NCBI GenBank assembly: GCA_947165595.1
Contig: CAMVAV010000002.1
Span: 1 to 64,000 of the forward strand
DNA length: 64,000 bases
DNA from: an uncultured Clostridia bacterium
Lineage (GTDB): Bacteria; Bacillota; Clostridia; Oscillospirales; Oscillospiraceae
Reading direction: 5' to 3'
The position numbers were made by a program, and so were the translations under genes. This document shows positions 26,899-35,256 of the stretch, in pieces; within the stretch, counting starts at the first letter, position 1; each line of letters opens with the position of its first letter. Below the pieces are notes generated by a model. That model was not told the DNA's origin. It saw only the letters and a program-made list of their open reading frames with translations, and searched no databases.

Positions 26899-26931
26899 AA
26901 AAAGCCTCCGCACGCGGGCGGAGGCTTTTTT
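26899..26931 (+). terminator. Rho-independent terminator
   Basis: A 12-bp perfect stem including AGCCTCCG/CGGAGGCT, an 8-base loop and a T6 tail; A5 on the left arm makes it potentially bidirectional. Confidence 0.92.
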
Positions 26932-26996
26932 GACCGGCCCGCCTGCCGGACATTTCGCGCCGCTGCAAAAGAATCGTTTCTTTTTCGGCGCGGGTC

Positions 26997-27025
26997 TTGC
27001 AAAAACGCACGATTCGGTTTATCAT
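26997..27025 (+). promoter_or_regulatory. Promoter of the GNAT-symporter pair
   Basis: TTGCAA (26997-27002), 17 bases, TATCAT (27020-27025), in a locally AT-rich stretch (a second TATAAT at 27034-27039 lacks a -35). Confidence 0.55.
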
Positions 27026-27133
27026 AATATAAATATAATCTCATCCCATTAAAGGGAGAACGAAGCGCCGTCCCGAAAAGGCGGGCGGGCGTTTCCGGCA
27101 AAACGCGGCGGCAAAACCACAGGAGGACACATT

Positions 27134-27619
27134 ATGGTGGAAATCAGGCATCCCACGGCAGAGGACGCGGTATCGGTCGCGGAGGCGGAAAAGCAGTGCT
27201 TCCCCGCGGCGGAGAGCGCGTCCGAGGAAAAGATCCGCGGCAGGATCGCCGCCTACGGCGACCAGTGCTGGCTGCTGCTGGAGGATGGGGCGCTCGCCGC
27301 GTACATCTTCGCCATGGCGTCCGACGAGGCGGATTTTCTCGACGGGATGTACGTCGATCCGTCGCTCCACAACCCGCGCGGCGCGTGGCATATGTTCGTC
27401 ACATTCGGCGTCTCCCCGCGCTTCCGCGGAAAGGATTACGGCACGGTCCTGCTGCGGCACGCGCTCGACGACGCGAAGGCGCAGGGGCGCAAGGGCTGCG
27501 TGGGCTGCTGCAAGGAGCACATGCTGAAATACTACGCGCCGTTCGGCTTCCGGGACGAGGGCGTCTGCGGGTCTGAGCTTGGCGGTGCCGAGTGGCATCA
27601 GGTCCGTCTGGTTTTCTGA
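27134..27619 (+). CDS. GNAT-family N-acetyltransferase
   Basis: A 161-residue single-domain protein. The acetyl-CoA binding segment is VSPRFRGKDYGTVLLRHALDDAK (R/Q-x-x-G-x-G/A-like, with RGKDYG), and the closing part KYYAPFGFRDEG is the usual C-terminal GNAT signature. AGGAGG precedes the ATG by eight bases. The acceptor substrate is not evident. The symporter gene begins five bases after its stop codon, so translation is probably coupled. Confidence 0.85.
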   Translation: MVEIRHPTAEDAVSVAEAEKQCFPAAESASEEKIRGRIAAYGDQCWLLLEDGALAAYIFAMASDEADFLDGMYVDPSLHNPRGAWHMFVTFGVSPRFRGKDYGTVLLRHALDDAKAQGRKGCVGCCKEHMLKYYAPFGFRDEGVCGSELGGAEWHQVRLVF

Positions 27620-27624
27620 CGGCG

Positions 27625-29205
27625 ATGCGCGGTATCACAAAAGCCTTTCCGCTCGACGAGCAGGGCGTCGACGCCGTCGCGGAGGAGCTTGACGCCTTTT
27701 TCACGGCGCGCGGGCTCGATAAGAGCATTATACTGCGCGCGCGCTTTGCCGCGGAGGAGCTGCTGCTGTGCGTCATGGAGCACGCCGACGCGCCGAAGTC
27801 CTGCACGCTCACGATGGGGACGCGGTTCGGGAGGGCCAGCGCGGACATACAGTATGAAGGTGCCGCCATCGACCCCACCACCGTGGAGGACGAGTGGAGC
27901 ACGCGGCTGCTTTCCAATCTGGGGCTGACGCCGATCTGGAGCTATCGCAGGGGCGTCAACACGCTGCGGCTCCGCGTTCTGCGGGCGTCCGGGCGCAAGG
28001 ACCTGCTGTATCTCCTGCTCGCGGTCGCGGCGGCGGCAGCGCTCGGTCTGCTGGGCGGCATACTGCCTGAGGCGTTCACAGGCGGCGTCACCGAACTGCT
28101 GCTCGCGCCCCTGTTCAACGCCTTTGTCGGGCTTCTTGCCACATTCGCCGGTCTGCTGATCCTGCTCACGGTGGCGTCCGGCGTGTTCGGCGTCGGGGAC
28201 ACGCGCCTGCTCCAAAGGGTGGGCTGCGTCATGTTCTCCCGCTATGTCCTCACCTCGTTCGCATGCTCCCTCTGCGCGACGCTCCTTGCCGCCCGGCTGT
28301 TTCCGCTGACGGCGGCGCCCTCCGGCGGGGAATCGCAGCTTTCCGCCGTCTCGCAGCTGTTCTTTGACATCCTGCCCAAAAATCTCATCACGCCCTTTCT
28401 GGAGGGCAACATGATGCAGATCATCGTGCTCGCGCTCTTTCTGGGCGTCGTGCTGCTGCTGCTCGGCGAGCGCGCCGCGACCGTGGCCCGTTTCGTCGAG
28501 GAGGGAAGCTGGGTGCTTCAGGCGATGATGGGACAGGTTTGCCGTCTGATCCCCCTGTTTGTATTCGCATCGCTGCTGCGGATGTTCTGGTCCGGCGGCG
28601 GCGCGCAGTTCCTCGGCCTGTGGAAGCCGATCCTTTTGTACCTCGTGCTTCTCGCCGGCGCGGTCACGGTCGAGCTCGTCACCGTCGCCCTTCGGACGAA
28701 GGCGCCGGTCGGGCTTCTGCTGCGCAAGGTGCTCCCGCAGATCGTGATCGCGTTCACGACCGCCTCGTCGATGGCCGCGTATGAAACCAGCGTCGGCTCC
28801 TGTGAGTACAAGCTCGGCGTCGACAGGCACTTTGTCGCCGTCGGCGCTTCGGTCGGCTCCGTTGTTTTCATGCCCTCGTCGGCAATCGCCCTCGCGCTGT
28901 TTTCCGTCTATCTGGCGCAGTTCTACGGCGTTGCCGCCGATTTGAGCTGGTATATGCAGGTCTGTCTGCTCGCGGCGGTCCTCTCGATCGCGGCGCCGCC
29001 GACGCCGGGTGCCGCGCTCACCGTCAACACGGTCATGCTCGCGCAGCTCGGCATCCCGTCGGAGGGTCTTCTGATCATCGCTGCCGTCGGCGCCGTTCTG
29101 GACTTCTTCGACACGGCAGGCAACGTCGCCATGCGCGATCTCGAGCTGGTCAAGCAGGCGGATATTCTGAATCTGCTCGACCGGGAAACGCTTCTCCAAA
29201 AATGA
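27625..29205 (+). CDS. SLC1-type symporter with N-terminal degenerate RsbW-like ATPase domain
   Basis: A 526-residue fusion. Residues 1-120 resemble a GHKL anti-sigma-factor kinase: FAAEELLLCVMEH corresponds to the N-box EELFVNIAHY of the RsbW-like gene at 34.8 kb, and GVNTLRL to its GRNILTI. The N-box Asn is Cys49, and the DGG motif is YEG, so ATP binding is doubtful. From about residue 127, eight or so hydrophobic segments follow with an SLC1 (dicarboxylate/glutamate) pattern: TASSMAAYETSVGSCEYKLGV in the hairpin-1 region and PPTPGAALTVNTVML in hairpin 2. The canonical NMDGT is absent (VFMPSS). The ATG at 27625 is preferred over the GTG at 27592, which overlaps the GNAT gene. Confidence 0.8.
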   Translation: MRGITKAFPLDEQGVDAVAEELDAFFTARGLDKSIILRARFAAEELLLCVMEHADAPKSCTLTMGTRFGRASADIQYEGAAIDPTTVEDEWSTRLLSNLGLTPIWSYRRGVNTLRLRVLRASGRKDLLYLLLAVAAAAALGLLGGILPEAFTGGVTELLLAPLFNAFVGLLATFAGLLILLTVASGVFGVGDTRLLQRVGCVMFSRYVLTSFACSLCATLLAARLFPLTAAPSGGESQLSAVSQLFFDILPKNLITPFLEGNMMQIIVLALFLGVVLLLLGERAATVARFVEEGSWVLQAMMGQVCRLIPLFVFASLLRMFWSGGGAQFLGLWKPILLYLVLLAGAVTVELVTVALRTKAPVGLLLRKVLPQIVIAFTTASSMAAYETSVGSCEYKLGVDRHFVAVGASVGSVVFMPSSAIALALFSVYLAQFYGVAADLSWYMQVCLLAAVLSIAAPPTPGAALTVNTVMLAQLGIPSEGLLIIAAVGAVLDFFDTAGNVAMRDLELVKQADILNLLDRETLLQK

Positions 29206-29308
29206 TGGTCCCGCCCGTTCCGCCCGCGGAAACCGCATTCCGCGGCGCGGACGGCAGGCCCGTGTGAATATAACTCTGTATTTTATTTTGAAAGGAGACC
29301 CATACAAC

Positions 29309-32300
29309 ATGAAGCAAACCGCAAAGCGAATCCTCTCCGCCTTTCTCTCCCTGGCGCTGATGTTCAGCCTGTGCGCCGTCGCCTCGGCGGCCGGCTCCAT
29401 CACCTTGGAGGTCGGCGGGTCCGAGCCGGTCAGCACCTTTCTGTCCGGCGACAGCTATGAGTGGAGCAGCGACGACCCGTCCGTTGCCTCGGTATCCGGC
29501 AGAGGCGACTCCGCCACGATCTGCGGCGTCGGCGCCGGTCGTGCCACGGTCACTGTGACCGTCACGAAGGAGGTCACGACCACCACAACAGAGACTGTCG
29601 AAACCGGTGAAACGGACGAAACCGGCGCTCCCATCACGGAGGAGCGCGAGGTGTCCGAGACCACCACCGAAGAAGTCGGCACCGAGTCCTGGAGCGTCAC
29701 GGTCACCGAGCCCGCGCCCCCGGCCCGTGAAGATCTGGATGTCTCCATCCGCCCGTCGTCGCTTTCCCTGACCGTGGGTGAGGGTGACGTCTCCCTGTCG
29801 GCGAGCACCAGAGGCGAGGTCGGCACCGTGAGCTACGATTGGAGAAGCTCGAACACGCGCGTCGCCGATATCTCCGGCTCAGGGCCGGACATCATGGTCA
29901 CGCCTCTCAGCGCCGGCACGGCAACGATCTCGCTGAAGGTGACCGACGATTCCCAGTCCGCCAGCGACAGCATTACCGTCACGGTCAGCGCGCCCGAGCT
30001 TGAGGAGCTGGACGTTACGATCAGCCCCTCGTCGGGTCTGGACCTGACCGCGGGCGGAAAGGATGGTTCTTTGTCCGCGTCCGTGACCGGCGCGGCGGGC
30101 GGCATCTCCTACAGCTGGGTCAGCACGAATACCAACGTCGCCACCGTCTCCGGCAGCAGCCAGAGCACGACGGTTGAACCCCTGAGCGCGGGCTCCTCCG
30201 TGATCCGCGTGACTGTGACCGACAGAAACGGCCGCTCCGCTTCCGACGAGGTCACCGTCTCGGTCGCCAAGGCGCAGACCACGCGCGTCATGGCCTCCGC
30301 CGGCGCCTCCACCACCCTGACCATGAACGCCGGCGACACGCAGAGCCTCATCGCCAGCGTCAGCGGCGGCAGCGGCAGCTATGCGTTTGTCTGGAACGCC
30401 AGCGGCGCCATCGACATTGTCGACCAGATGCGCACCAACGCGACGATCCGGGGCGACGACGCCGGCACCGGCACAGTCACGCTCTATGTGTACGACGCGG
30501 AGGACAACAGCAATTACGACACGGTGACCTGGAACGTCACGGTCAACGGCAAGTCGACGCCGATGAGCGTCTCGCTCAGTCCCGCGACGCTGAGCCTCAA
30601 TGTCGCCGGCAGCGGCACGCTGTCCGCCAGCGCCTCCGGCGGCAGCGGCAACAGCGGCAGCTATAACTACTCCTGGAGCACCAACAACGGCATCGTAACC
30701 GTCACGGGCAACGGCAGCGCCGCGACGGTCATCGCCGGCAGCGCCGGCACCGCGGTCGTCACCGTCACCGTCACGGACCGCTCCACCAACACAAGCGGCA
30801 AGGCGGCCTGCACGGTGACGGTTCAGAGCAAGGACGCCAGCTACAACGCCAGCGGCACGGTGACCGTCGGGGAAAATACCAGCATCACCGGCGCAGCCAG
30901 TTCGATCGCGTCCGGCTTCCAGAAGGCGTTCGGCGTCGCGCTGAGCGCCAGCGCCAGCGTGCGTCTGACCACGCCGAGCGCCGCGATCGGCCAGCTCCGC
31001 CTGTCGAACGGCGCCCAGGTCGCCGCGAACACCAGCTACACCTACAGCCAGTTCTCCGCGATGAAATGCTACGCGACCCAGGCCGGCTCCTTCTCGACCG
31101 CCTACACGATCAACGACAACGGCAACGTGCTCTCCGGCACGCTGACGATCACGGCGTCGGGCGGCGCGGCGGTCTCGTCGGTCTCGATCAACCGCAGCTC
31201 CGTCACGCTCGACACCTACAGCAGCTACTTCCTGAGCCTCGGCATCCTGCCGAGCAACGCCGCCTATACGGTGACCTGGCGTTCGAGCAATTCGAACATC
31301 GCGTACGTCGAAGGCAACGGCACCTCCGTGACGGTCTATTCAAAGGGCAGAAGCGGCATCGCGGAGATCACGGCGACCGTCCAGAGCGCCGGCACGGGCA
31401 AGAAATTCGAGCGCACCTGCGAGGTTGAGGTCACGGACGCGAGCAACAGCACCTACAACCCCAGCCTGACGCTGACGGTCGGCTCCGACTACTACGGAAC
31501 CAACCTCGCGGACAACTTCCGCGACCGTTACCGCGCCGTGTACGGCTACGCGCTGGGCGACAACGCAACGATCCGCTTCAGCAGTCTCGGCACCACGAAC
31601 GTCGCGATCACGCGCCTGTCGGACGGCACAGCGGTGCGGACGAACACAAACTACAGCTTCGCACAGTATGCGGCGATGTCCGTGACGCCCGTCTCGGCGG
31701 GAACGATCACGGCGAGCTATTCGCTGACCTATAACAACAACACCCTCAGCGGCACGATCACGATGTACGTCCGCGCGGCAAACATCAGCGTCTCGATCTC
31801 CCCCTCCTCCATGACGCTCGCGCCGAACAGCAATCAGGGCGCCAGCGTCACCGTCACGCCCGCGAACTCGTACTACACGGTGACGTGGAGCTCCAGCAAC
31901 ACCAACGTCGCCAAGGTGTATGGCAACGGCATCACCGCGACGGTAAGCTCCGGGAGCCAGGCGGGTACGGCGACGATTGCCGCGACCGTCACGGACCGGA
32001 GCGGCGTCAAGGTCGTCCGGAGCTTCGTCGTCACGGTCAGAAATCAGCCCGGCAGCGTCTACAACCCGAGCCTTTCGATGACGCTGGGCGTGAACTACAC
32101 GGGCACCTCGCTTTCCAGCGCGCTCGCCGCGCAGTTCCAGAGCGTGTATAACACCGCGCTGAGGAACGACAGTGCGAAGATCCGCTTCTCCTCCCTTGGC
32201 AACTCCGCCATCGCGGTCACGCACCTCTCCGACGGCAGGCTGATCTCCGCGAACACGGACTACACCTTCTCGCAGTACATCGCCATGTACGTCGAGCCGC

Positions 32301-33256
32301 TCTCCGCGGGCAGCTTCAACGTGCCCTATACGCTGACCTACAACGGCAACTCGCTGTCCGGCACGGTCATGGTTACAGTCGCGCAGGGCTCCATCAGCAG
32401 CTCGCTGAACCTCATCGGCACGAACCCCTACGCGTTCCGTGACGCGACCGCGGACAACAACGCCGCGCACAAGCTGCTCAGCAGCGCGATCACGAACGCG
32501 GTCGGCTCGTCGTGGAGCTTTATCCGCTTCAGCAGCTTCTCCGACTCCGTCGGCACGCTCTACAAGGACGCCTTCCGCGCGTCGCTCAACAATGAGAACA
32601 TCACCGCCTCCGCGCTCGAAAACCTGTACTTCGTTCCCGCGCAGACCGGAAAGTTCAGCGCAAGCTTCTCCGTCTACAATCACGGCGGCGGCTGCCTCGC
32701 CTCCGGCACGCTGTACATCTCGGTCTCGGGCAGCACCAACGGCAATGTCTCGTTCAACGACGTTGCCGCGAGCGACTGGTTCAGCACCCCGGTGATCTGG
32801 GCGATCAACCGCGGCATCACCAACGGCACGAGCGCCAACACCTTCTCCCCCTATGACGTGTGCACCACGGCGCACATCCTGACCTTCCTGTGGCGCTCCA
32901 AGGGAAGCCCCGCGCCGACGATCAGCAATCCGTTCTCCGATGTCAAGGCGAGCGACTACTACTATCAGGCGGCTCTCTGGGCGTATGAGAAGGGTCTCGT
33001 CAGCGGCTCGCAGTTCAACGGCAGTCAGGCCTGCACCCGCGCCTCGACCGTGATCTTCCTGTGGAAGCTCGCCGGCCGTCCCGAGGCGATGTCCTCCGGC
33101 TTCACCGACGTGCCCGCAAACACGGAGACCGCCTCCGCGGTCAACTGGGCGGTCGCCAAGGGCATCACCAACGGCATGTCCGCGCAGTCCTTCTCTCCCG
33201 CGACCACCTGCAACCGCGGCCAGATCGTCACGTTCCTGTACCGCGCCTACGCGTAA
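29309..33256 (+). CDS. SLH-anchored surface adhesin with Big-2 and four long repeat domains
   Basis: A 1315-residue secreted protein. The ATG at 29309 follows AAAGGAGA. The signal peptide ends near SLCAVASAAG. The N-terminal third has about five immunoglobulin-like Big-2 repeats (SPSSGLDLTAGG, ATVEPLSAGS patterns). The first is interrupted by a Thr/Glu-rich loop (VTTTTTETVETGETDETG). The middle holds four copies of a domain of about 105 residues (YNPSLTLTVG... ending LSGTITMYV), alternating with Big-2 units. The C-terminus has three SLH domains (DWFSTPVIWAINRGITNGT, YYYQAALWAYEKGLVSG, ASAVNWAVAKGITNGM) that attach it to the cell-wall polymer. Role: surface display or adhesion, by family. It follows the symporter gene after a 103-bp gap. 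Confidence 0.9.
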   Translation: MKQTAKRILSAFLSLALMFSLCAVASAAGSITLEVGGSEPVSTFLSGDSYEWSSDDPSVASVSGRGDSATICGVGAGRATVTVTVTKEVTTTTTETVETGETDETGAPITEEREVSETTTEEVGTESWSVTVTEPAPPAREDLDVSIRPSSLSLTVGEGDVSLSASTRGEVGTVSYDWRSSNTRVADISGSGPDIMVTPLSAGTATISLKVTDDSQSASDSITVTVSAPELEELDVTISPSSGLDLTAGGKDGSLSASVTGAAGGISYSWVSTNTNVATVSGSSQSTTVEPLSAGSSVIRVTVTDRNGRSASDEVTVSVAKAQTTRVMASAGASTTLTMNAGDTQSLIASVSGGSGSYAFVWNASGAIDIVDQMRTNATIRGDDAGTGTVTLYVYDAEDNSNYDTVTWNVTVNGKSTPMSVSLSPATLSLNVAGSGTLSASASGGSGNSGSYNYSWSTNNGIVTVTGNGSAATVIAGSAGTAVVTVTVTDRSTNTSGKAACTVTVQSKDASYNASGTVTVGENTSITGAASSIASGFQKAFGVALSASASVRLTTPSAAIGQLRLSNGAQVAANTSYTYSQFSAMKCYATQAGSFSTAYTINDNGNVLSGTLTITASGGAAVSSVSINRSSVTLDTYSSYFLSLGILPSNAAYTVTWRSSNSNIAYVEGNGTSVTVYSKGRSGIAEITATVQSAGTGKKFERTCEVEVTDASNSTYNPSLTLTVGSDYYGTNLADNFRDRYRAVYGYALGDNATIRFSSLGTTNVAITRLSDGTAVRTNTNYSFAQYAAMSVTPVSAGTITASYSLTYNNNTLSGTITMYVRAANISVSISPSSMTLAPNSNQGASVTVTPANSYYTVTWSSSNTNVAKVYGNGITATVSSGSQAGTATIAATVTDRSGVKVVRSFVVTVRNQPGSVYNPSLSMTLGVNYTGTSLSSALAAQFQSVYNTALRNDSAKIRFSSLGNSAIAVTHLSDGRLISANTDYTFSQYIAMYVEPLSAGSFNVPYTLTYNGNSLSGTVMVTVAQGSISSSLNLIGTNPYAFRDATADNNAAHKLLSSAITNAVGSSWSFIRFSSFSDSVGTLYKDAFRASLNNENITASALENLYFVPAQTGKFSASFSVYNHGGGCLASGTLYISVSGSTNGNVSFNDVAASDWFSTPVIWAINRGITNGTSANTFSPYDVCTTAHILTFLWRSKGSPAPTISNPFSDVKASDYYYQAALWAYEKGLVSGSQFNGSQACTRASTVIFLWKLAGRPEAMSSGFTDVPANTETASAVNWAVAKGITNGMSAQSFSPATTCNRGQIVTFLYRAYA
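30839..32733 (+). repeat. Four copies of a ~105-residue domain inside the adhesin
   Basis: Approximate spans are 30839-31164, 31451-31773, 32057-32388 and 32401-32733. Shared landmarks are an N-terminal YNxSxTxTVG strand, an IRFSSL-like centre, a loop with N-T-x-Y-x-F-x-Q-Y/F-x-A-M, and a closing SAGSF...TYNxNxLSGTV. The fourth copy is the most diverged. The boundaries are by eye. Confidence 0.75.
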
Positions 33257-33297
33257 GGCCCCGGAGCCAAAGCCTCCGAAAGCGCAAAAATCCATAG

Positions 33298-33335
33298 ACA
33301 ATGCCCGCAGGCCGATTTCGGTCTGCGGGCATTGT
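33298..33335. terminator. Long inverted repeat between convergent genes
   Basis: A 13-bp perfect outer stem (33298-33310 with 33323-33335) and an inner CCGA/TCGG pair. A T5 run lies about ten bases beyond it on the minus strand; on the plus strand the tail is poor. It probably ends both the adhesin and the minus-strand diguanylate cyclase operon. Confidence 0.65.
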
Positions 33336-33372
33336 GTTGACTTGTGATCGGTCCGGGAAAACGACAAGCGCG

Positions 33373-34788
33373 TCAAAAAATGCTTTCCGTCTGTTTCTCT
33401 TCCTTCATTTCCTTCTTGGCGCTGATCATCTCGGCGACCGCGCGCGTGTAAACGCACTTTGTATTTGGGTCGCTGCCCGGCTGATAGGCGGACATGCCGA
33501 TCGCGGCGGAATAGCACTGCCACGGCTGCTTGGTCATCGAGCGCCTGGCGGACTGCTCGAAGTCCTTGCGCAGCGACTCCACCAGCGCCTCTCTGTCCCG
33601 ATAGTCCCGGCCCTGCAGCACGACCGCGAAATCGTCCCCGCCCACGCGGTAGACCGGCGAGTGCTTGAACACGCTGGAGATCAGCATACAGGCTCCCACG
33701 ATATACTCGTCGCCCATGCTTTGCCCGTATTTCCGGTTGATCGCGCCCGTGCCGTTCACATCCACGATCACGATCGCGAACTCGGCGTTGTTGTCCGCGA
33801 TCTTGCGGTCCAGCTTCTGCGACATTTTGACGTACGCCGCCTCCAGATTCACTCTGGTCAGGCTGTCCTTAAAGACGGAGTCCTGAAGCTCCCGCATCGT
33901 CTCCTCCGCCTCCGCCAGACCCTGCGCATAGTCCCGCATGTCGGCGGTCATTTTGGTCACGGCGCGGCTCAGCGCCTCAACCTCGTTGTCGGTATGGATG
34001 TCCGGCGGCTGGAACAGCAGCTCGTCCGGGTCGCGCTGTCCGTGCGACGAGGCGGCAAATTTCGTCACGCTGTTCTCCAGCAGCCGGATCGGCTTGCTGA
34101 CGTACGTGCGCATCCAAAGGACGAGGAGGACGGTAAACAGGAGGCCGAGCCCCATGATGAGCGCGATGCAGATGTAAATATTCCGATAGATCGTGTTTTG
34201 GATCTCATTGATGGAAATATCCACGCAGAGCACGCCGTAGTGGACGCCCTCCGCGTTGATCAGCGGCCTTGCCAGCGTGTAGTCCACGCCCCACTCCGTC
34301 GGGTCCTCGAAAAAGACATCCTCGGTCCCGCTTTGGATGTCCCGGAGCATCTGGGCGACCGTATCCGAGTACCAGCTCTCCGCCCCGTCGCCGAGGCGCA
34401 GGAGCTTGTCCGGCGTTTGGGTCTTCTCATAGGTCGTGTTCGCCGAGCACACGCTGCGTATCCTGAACTCGTCCCCCGGCTCTGTCGCCTTCAGAATATA
34501 GAGGTAGTGCAGGTCCTTGTAGTAATCGACGAACCGGTCAAACGCCGCATGCGTCTCCTGGTATTTTTCCGATTCCGCATAGGTTTCAGCACAACGGGCC
34601 ATATCCTCGTCGTCGATGAAGCTCTGCGCGTAGTCCAGAACGCTTGTCATCTGCTCCTGATACCTTCGGTACATCGCAGACGTGAAGACCCGATACGTCA
34701 CCACGGACAGCAGCACGCTCAACAACACGAAAATCACGGTGCATGCAATCGTGATGCTTCGGTTCATCGGTTTGATTTTCTTTTCCAT
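33373..34788 (-). CDS. Membrane sensor diguanylate cyclase (GGDDF)
   Basis: A 471-residue protein with an N-terminal helix (IACTVIFVLLSVLLSVV), an extracytoplasmic CACHE-like domain ending in YGVLCVDISI, a second helix (IYICIALIMGLGLLFTVLLV), a HAMP-like linker and a GGDEF domain. DSLTRVNLEAAY is the domain entry, and the active loop reads RVGGDDFAVVL: Glu is replaced by Asp in the fourth position, a conservative change that may lower activity. No RxxD inhibitory site is seen five residues upstream. It is the only probable c-di-GMP synthase in the window and the last gene of the RsbV-RsbU-RsbW run, 48 bp behind RsbW. Confidence 0.85.
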   Translation of the reverse strand: MEKKIKPMNRSITIACTVIFVLLSVLLSVVTYRVFTSAMYRRYQEQMTSVLDYAQSFIDDEDMARCAETYAESEKYQETHAAFDRFVDYYKDLHYLYILKATEPGDEFRIRSVCSANTTYEKTQTPDKLLRLGDGAESWYSDTVAQMLRDIQSGTEDVFFEDPTEWGVDYTLARPLINAEGVHYGVLCVDISINEIQNTIYRNIYICIALIMGLGLLFTVLLVLWMRTYVSKPIRLLENSVTKFAASSHGQRDPDELLFQPPDIHTDNEVEALSRAVTKMTADMRDYAQGLAEAEETMRELQDSVFKDSLTRVNLEAAYVKMSQKLDRKIADNNAEFAIVIVDVNGTGAINRKYGQSMGDEYIVGACMLISSVFKHSPVYRVGGDDFAVVLQGRDYRDREALVESLRKDFEQSARRSMTKQPWQCYSAAIGMSAYQPGSDPNTKCVYTRAVAEMISAKKEMKEEKQTESIF

Positions 34789-34836
34789 ACGGCTCGCCCC
34801 TCTTCCGTCGTTCCGCGCAACGGCACGGCGTCTTCC

Positions 34837-35256
34837 TCAGCCGGCCGCGATCCTCTTCCTGATTGTCAGGATATTGCGGCCGTCCTTGCGCTCATAGGTC
34901 ATTTCGTCCATCTTTTTCTTGACCATAAAGATACCGAGCCCCCCGATCGGGCGCTCCTCCGCGGGCACCGTCATGTCCGGGTCCGGCTTTGCGAGCGGAT
35001 CAAAGGGGATACCGCCGTCAATCAGCGTGACGGCAACAATGCCGCCCTCCACGCCCGCGCGGATCTCTGCCCAGCCGTTTCCCTCCGGATAGGCGTAATG
35101 CGCGATGTTGACGAACAGCTCCTCCAGCGAGACCTCGATCAGCATCTGCGTCGCCGGAGGGCAGTCGTTTTCCTCCAGCAGCGCGCTCACAAAGCCGAGC
35201 ACCTCGTAGAGCTTGTCGGTCTCCGCGGCGACCTTCAGCACTCTTTCCTCACTCAT
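34837..35256 (-). CDS. RsbW-like anti-sigma factor / serine kinase
   Basis: A 139-residue GHKL ATPase. The N-box is LEELFVNIAHYAY and the G1 box DGGIPFDP; GGLGIFMVKKKMDEMTYE and GRNILTI complete the pattern. Proteins of this type phosphorylate an RsbV-like antagonist and bind a sigma factor or another target. The ATG overlaps the stop of the RsbU-like gene as ATGA, with GGAGGAG just upstream, so translation is coupled. No sigma factor gene is next to it, so the regulated partner is unknown. Confidence 0.85.
   Translation of the reverse strand: MSEERVLKVAAETDKLYEVLGFVSALLEENDCPPATQMLIEVSLEELFVNIAHYAYPEGNGWAEIRAGVEGGIVAVTLIDGGIPFDPLAKPDPDMTVPAEERPIGGLGIFMVKKKMDEMTYERKDGRNILTIRKRIAAG

Noticed and set aside
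29700-32700. CRISPR-like or tandem DNA repeat in the adhesin
   Set aside because: The repetition is at protein level, with diverged codons and no constant short repeat with spacers.
31340-33523. A 727-codon minus-strand frame within the adhesin region
   Set aside because: Reverse complement of the repetitive adhesin; repeats in it mirror those of the real gene.
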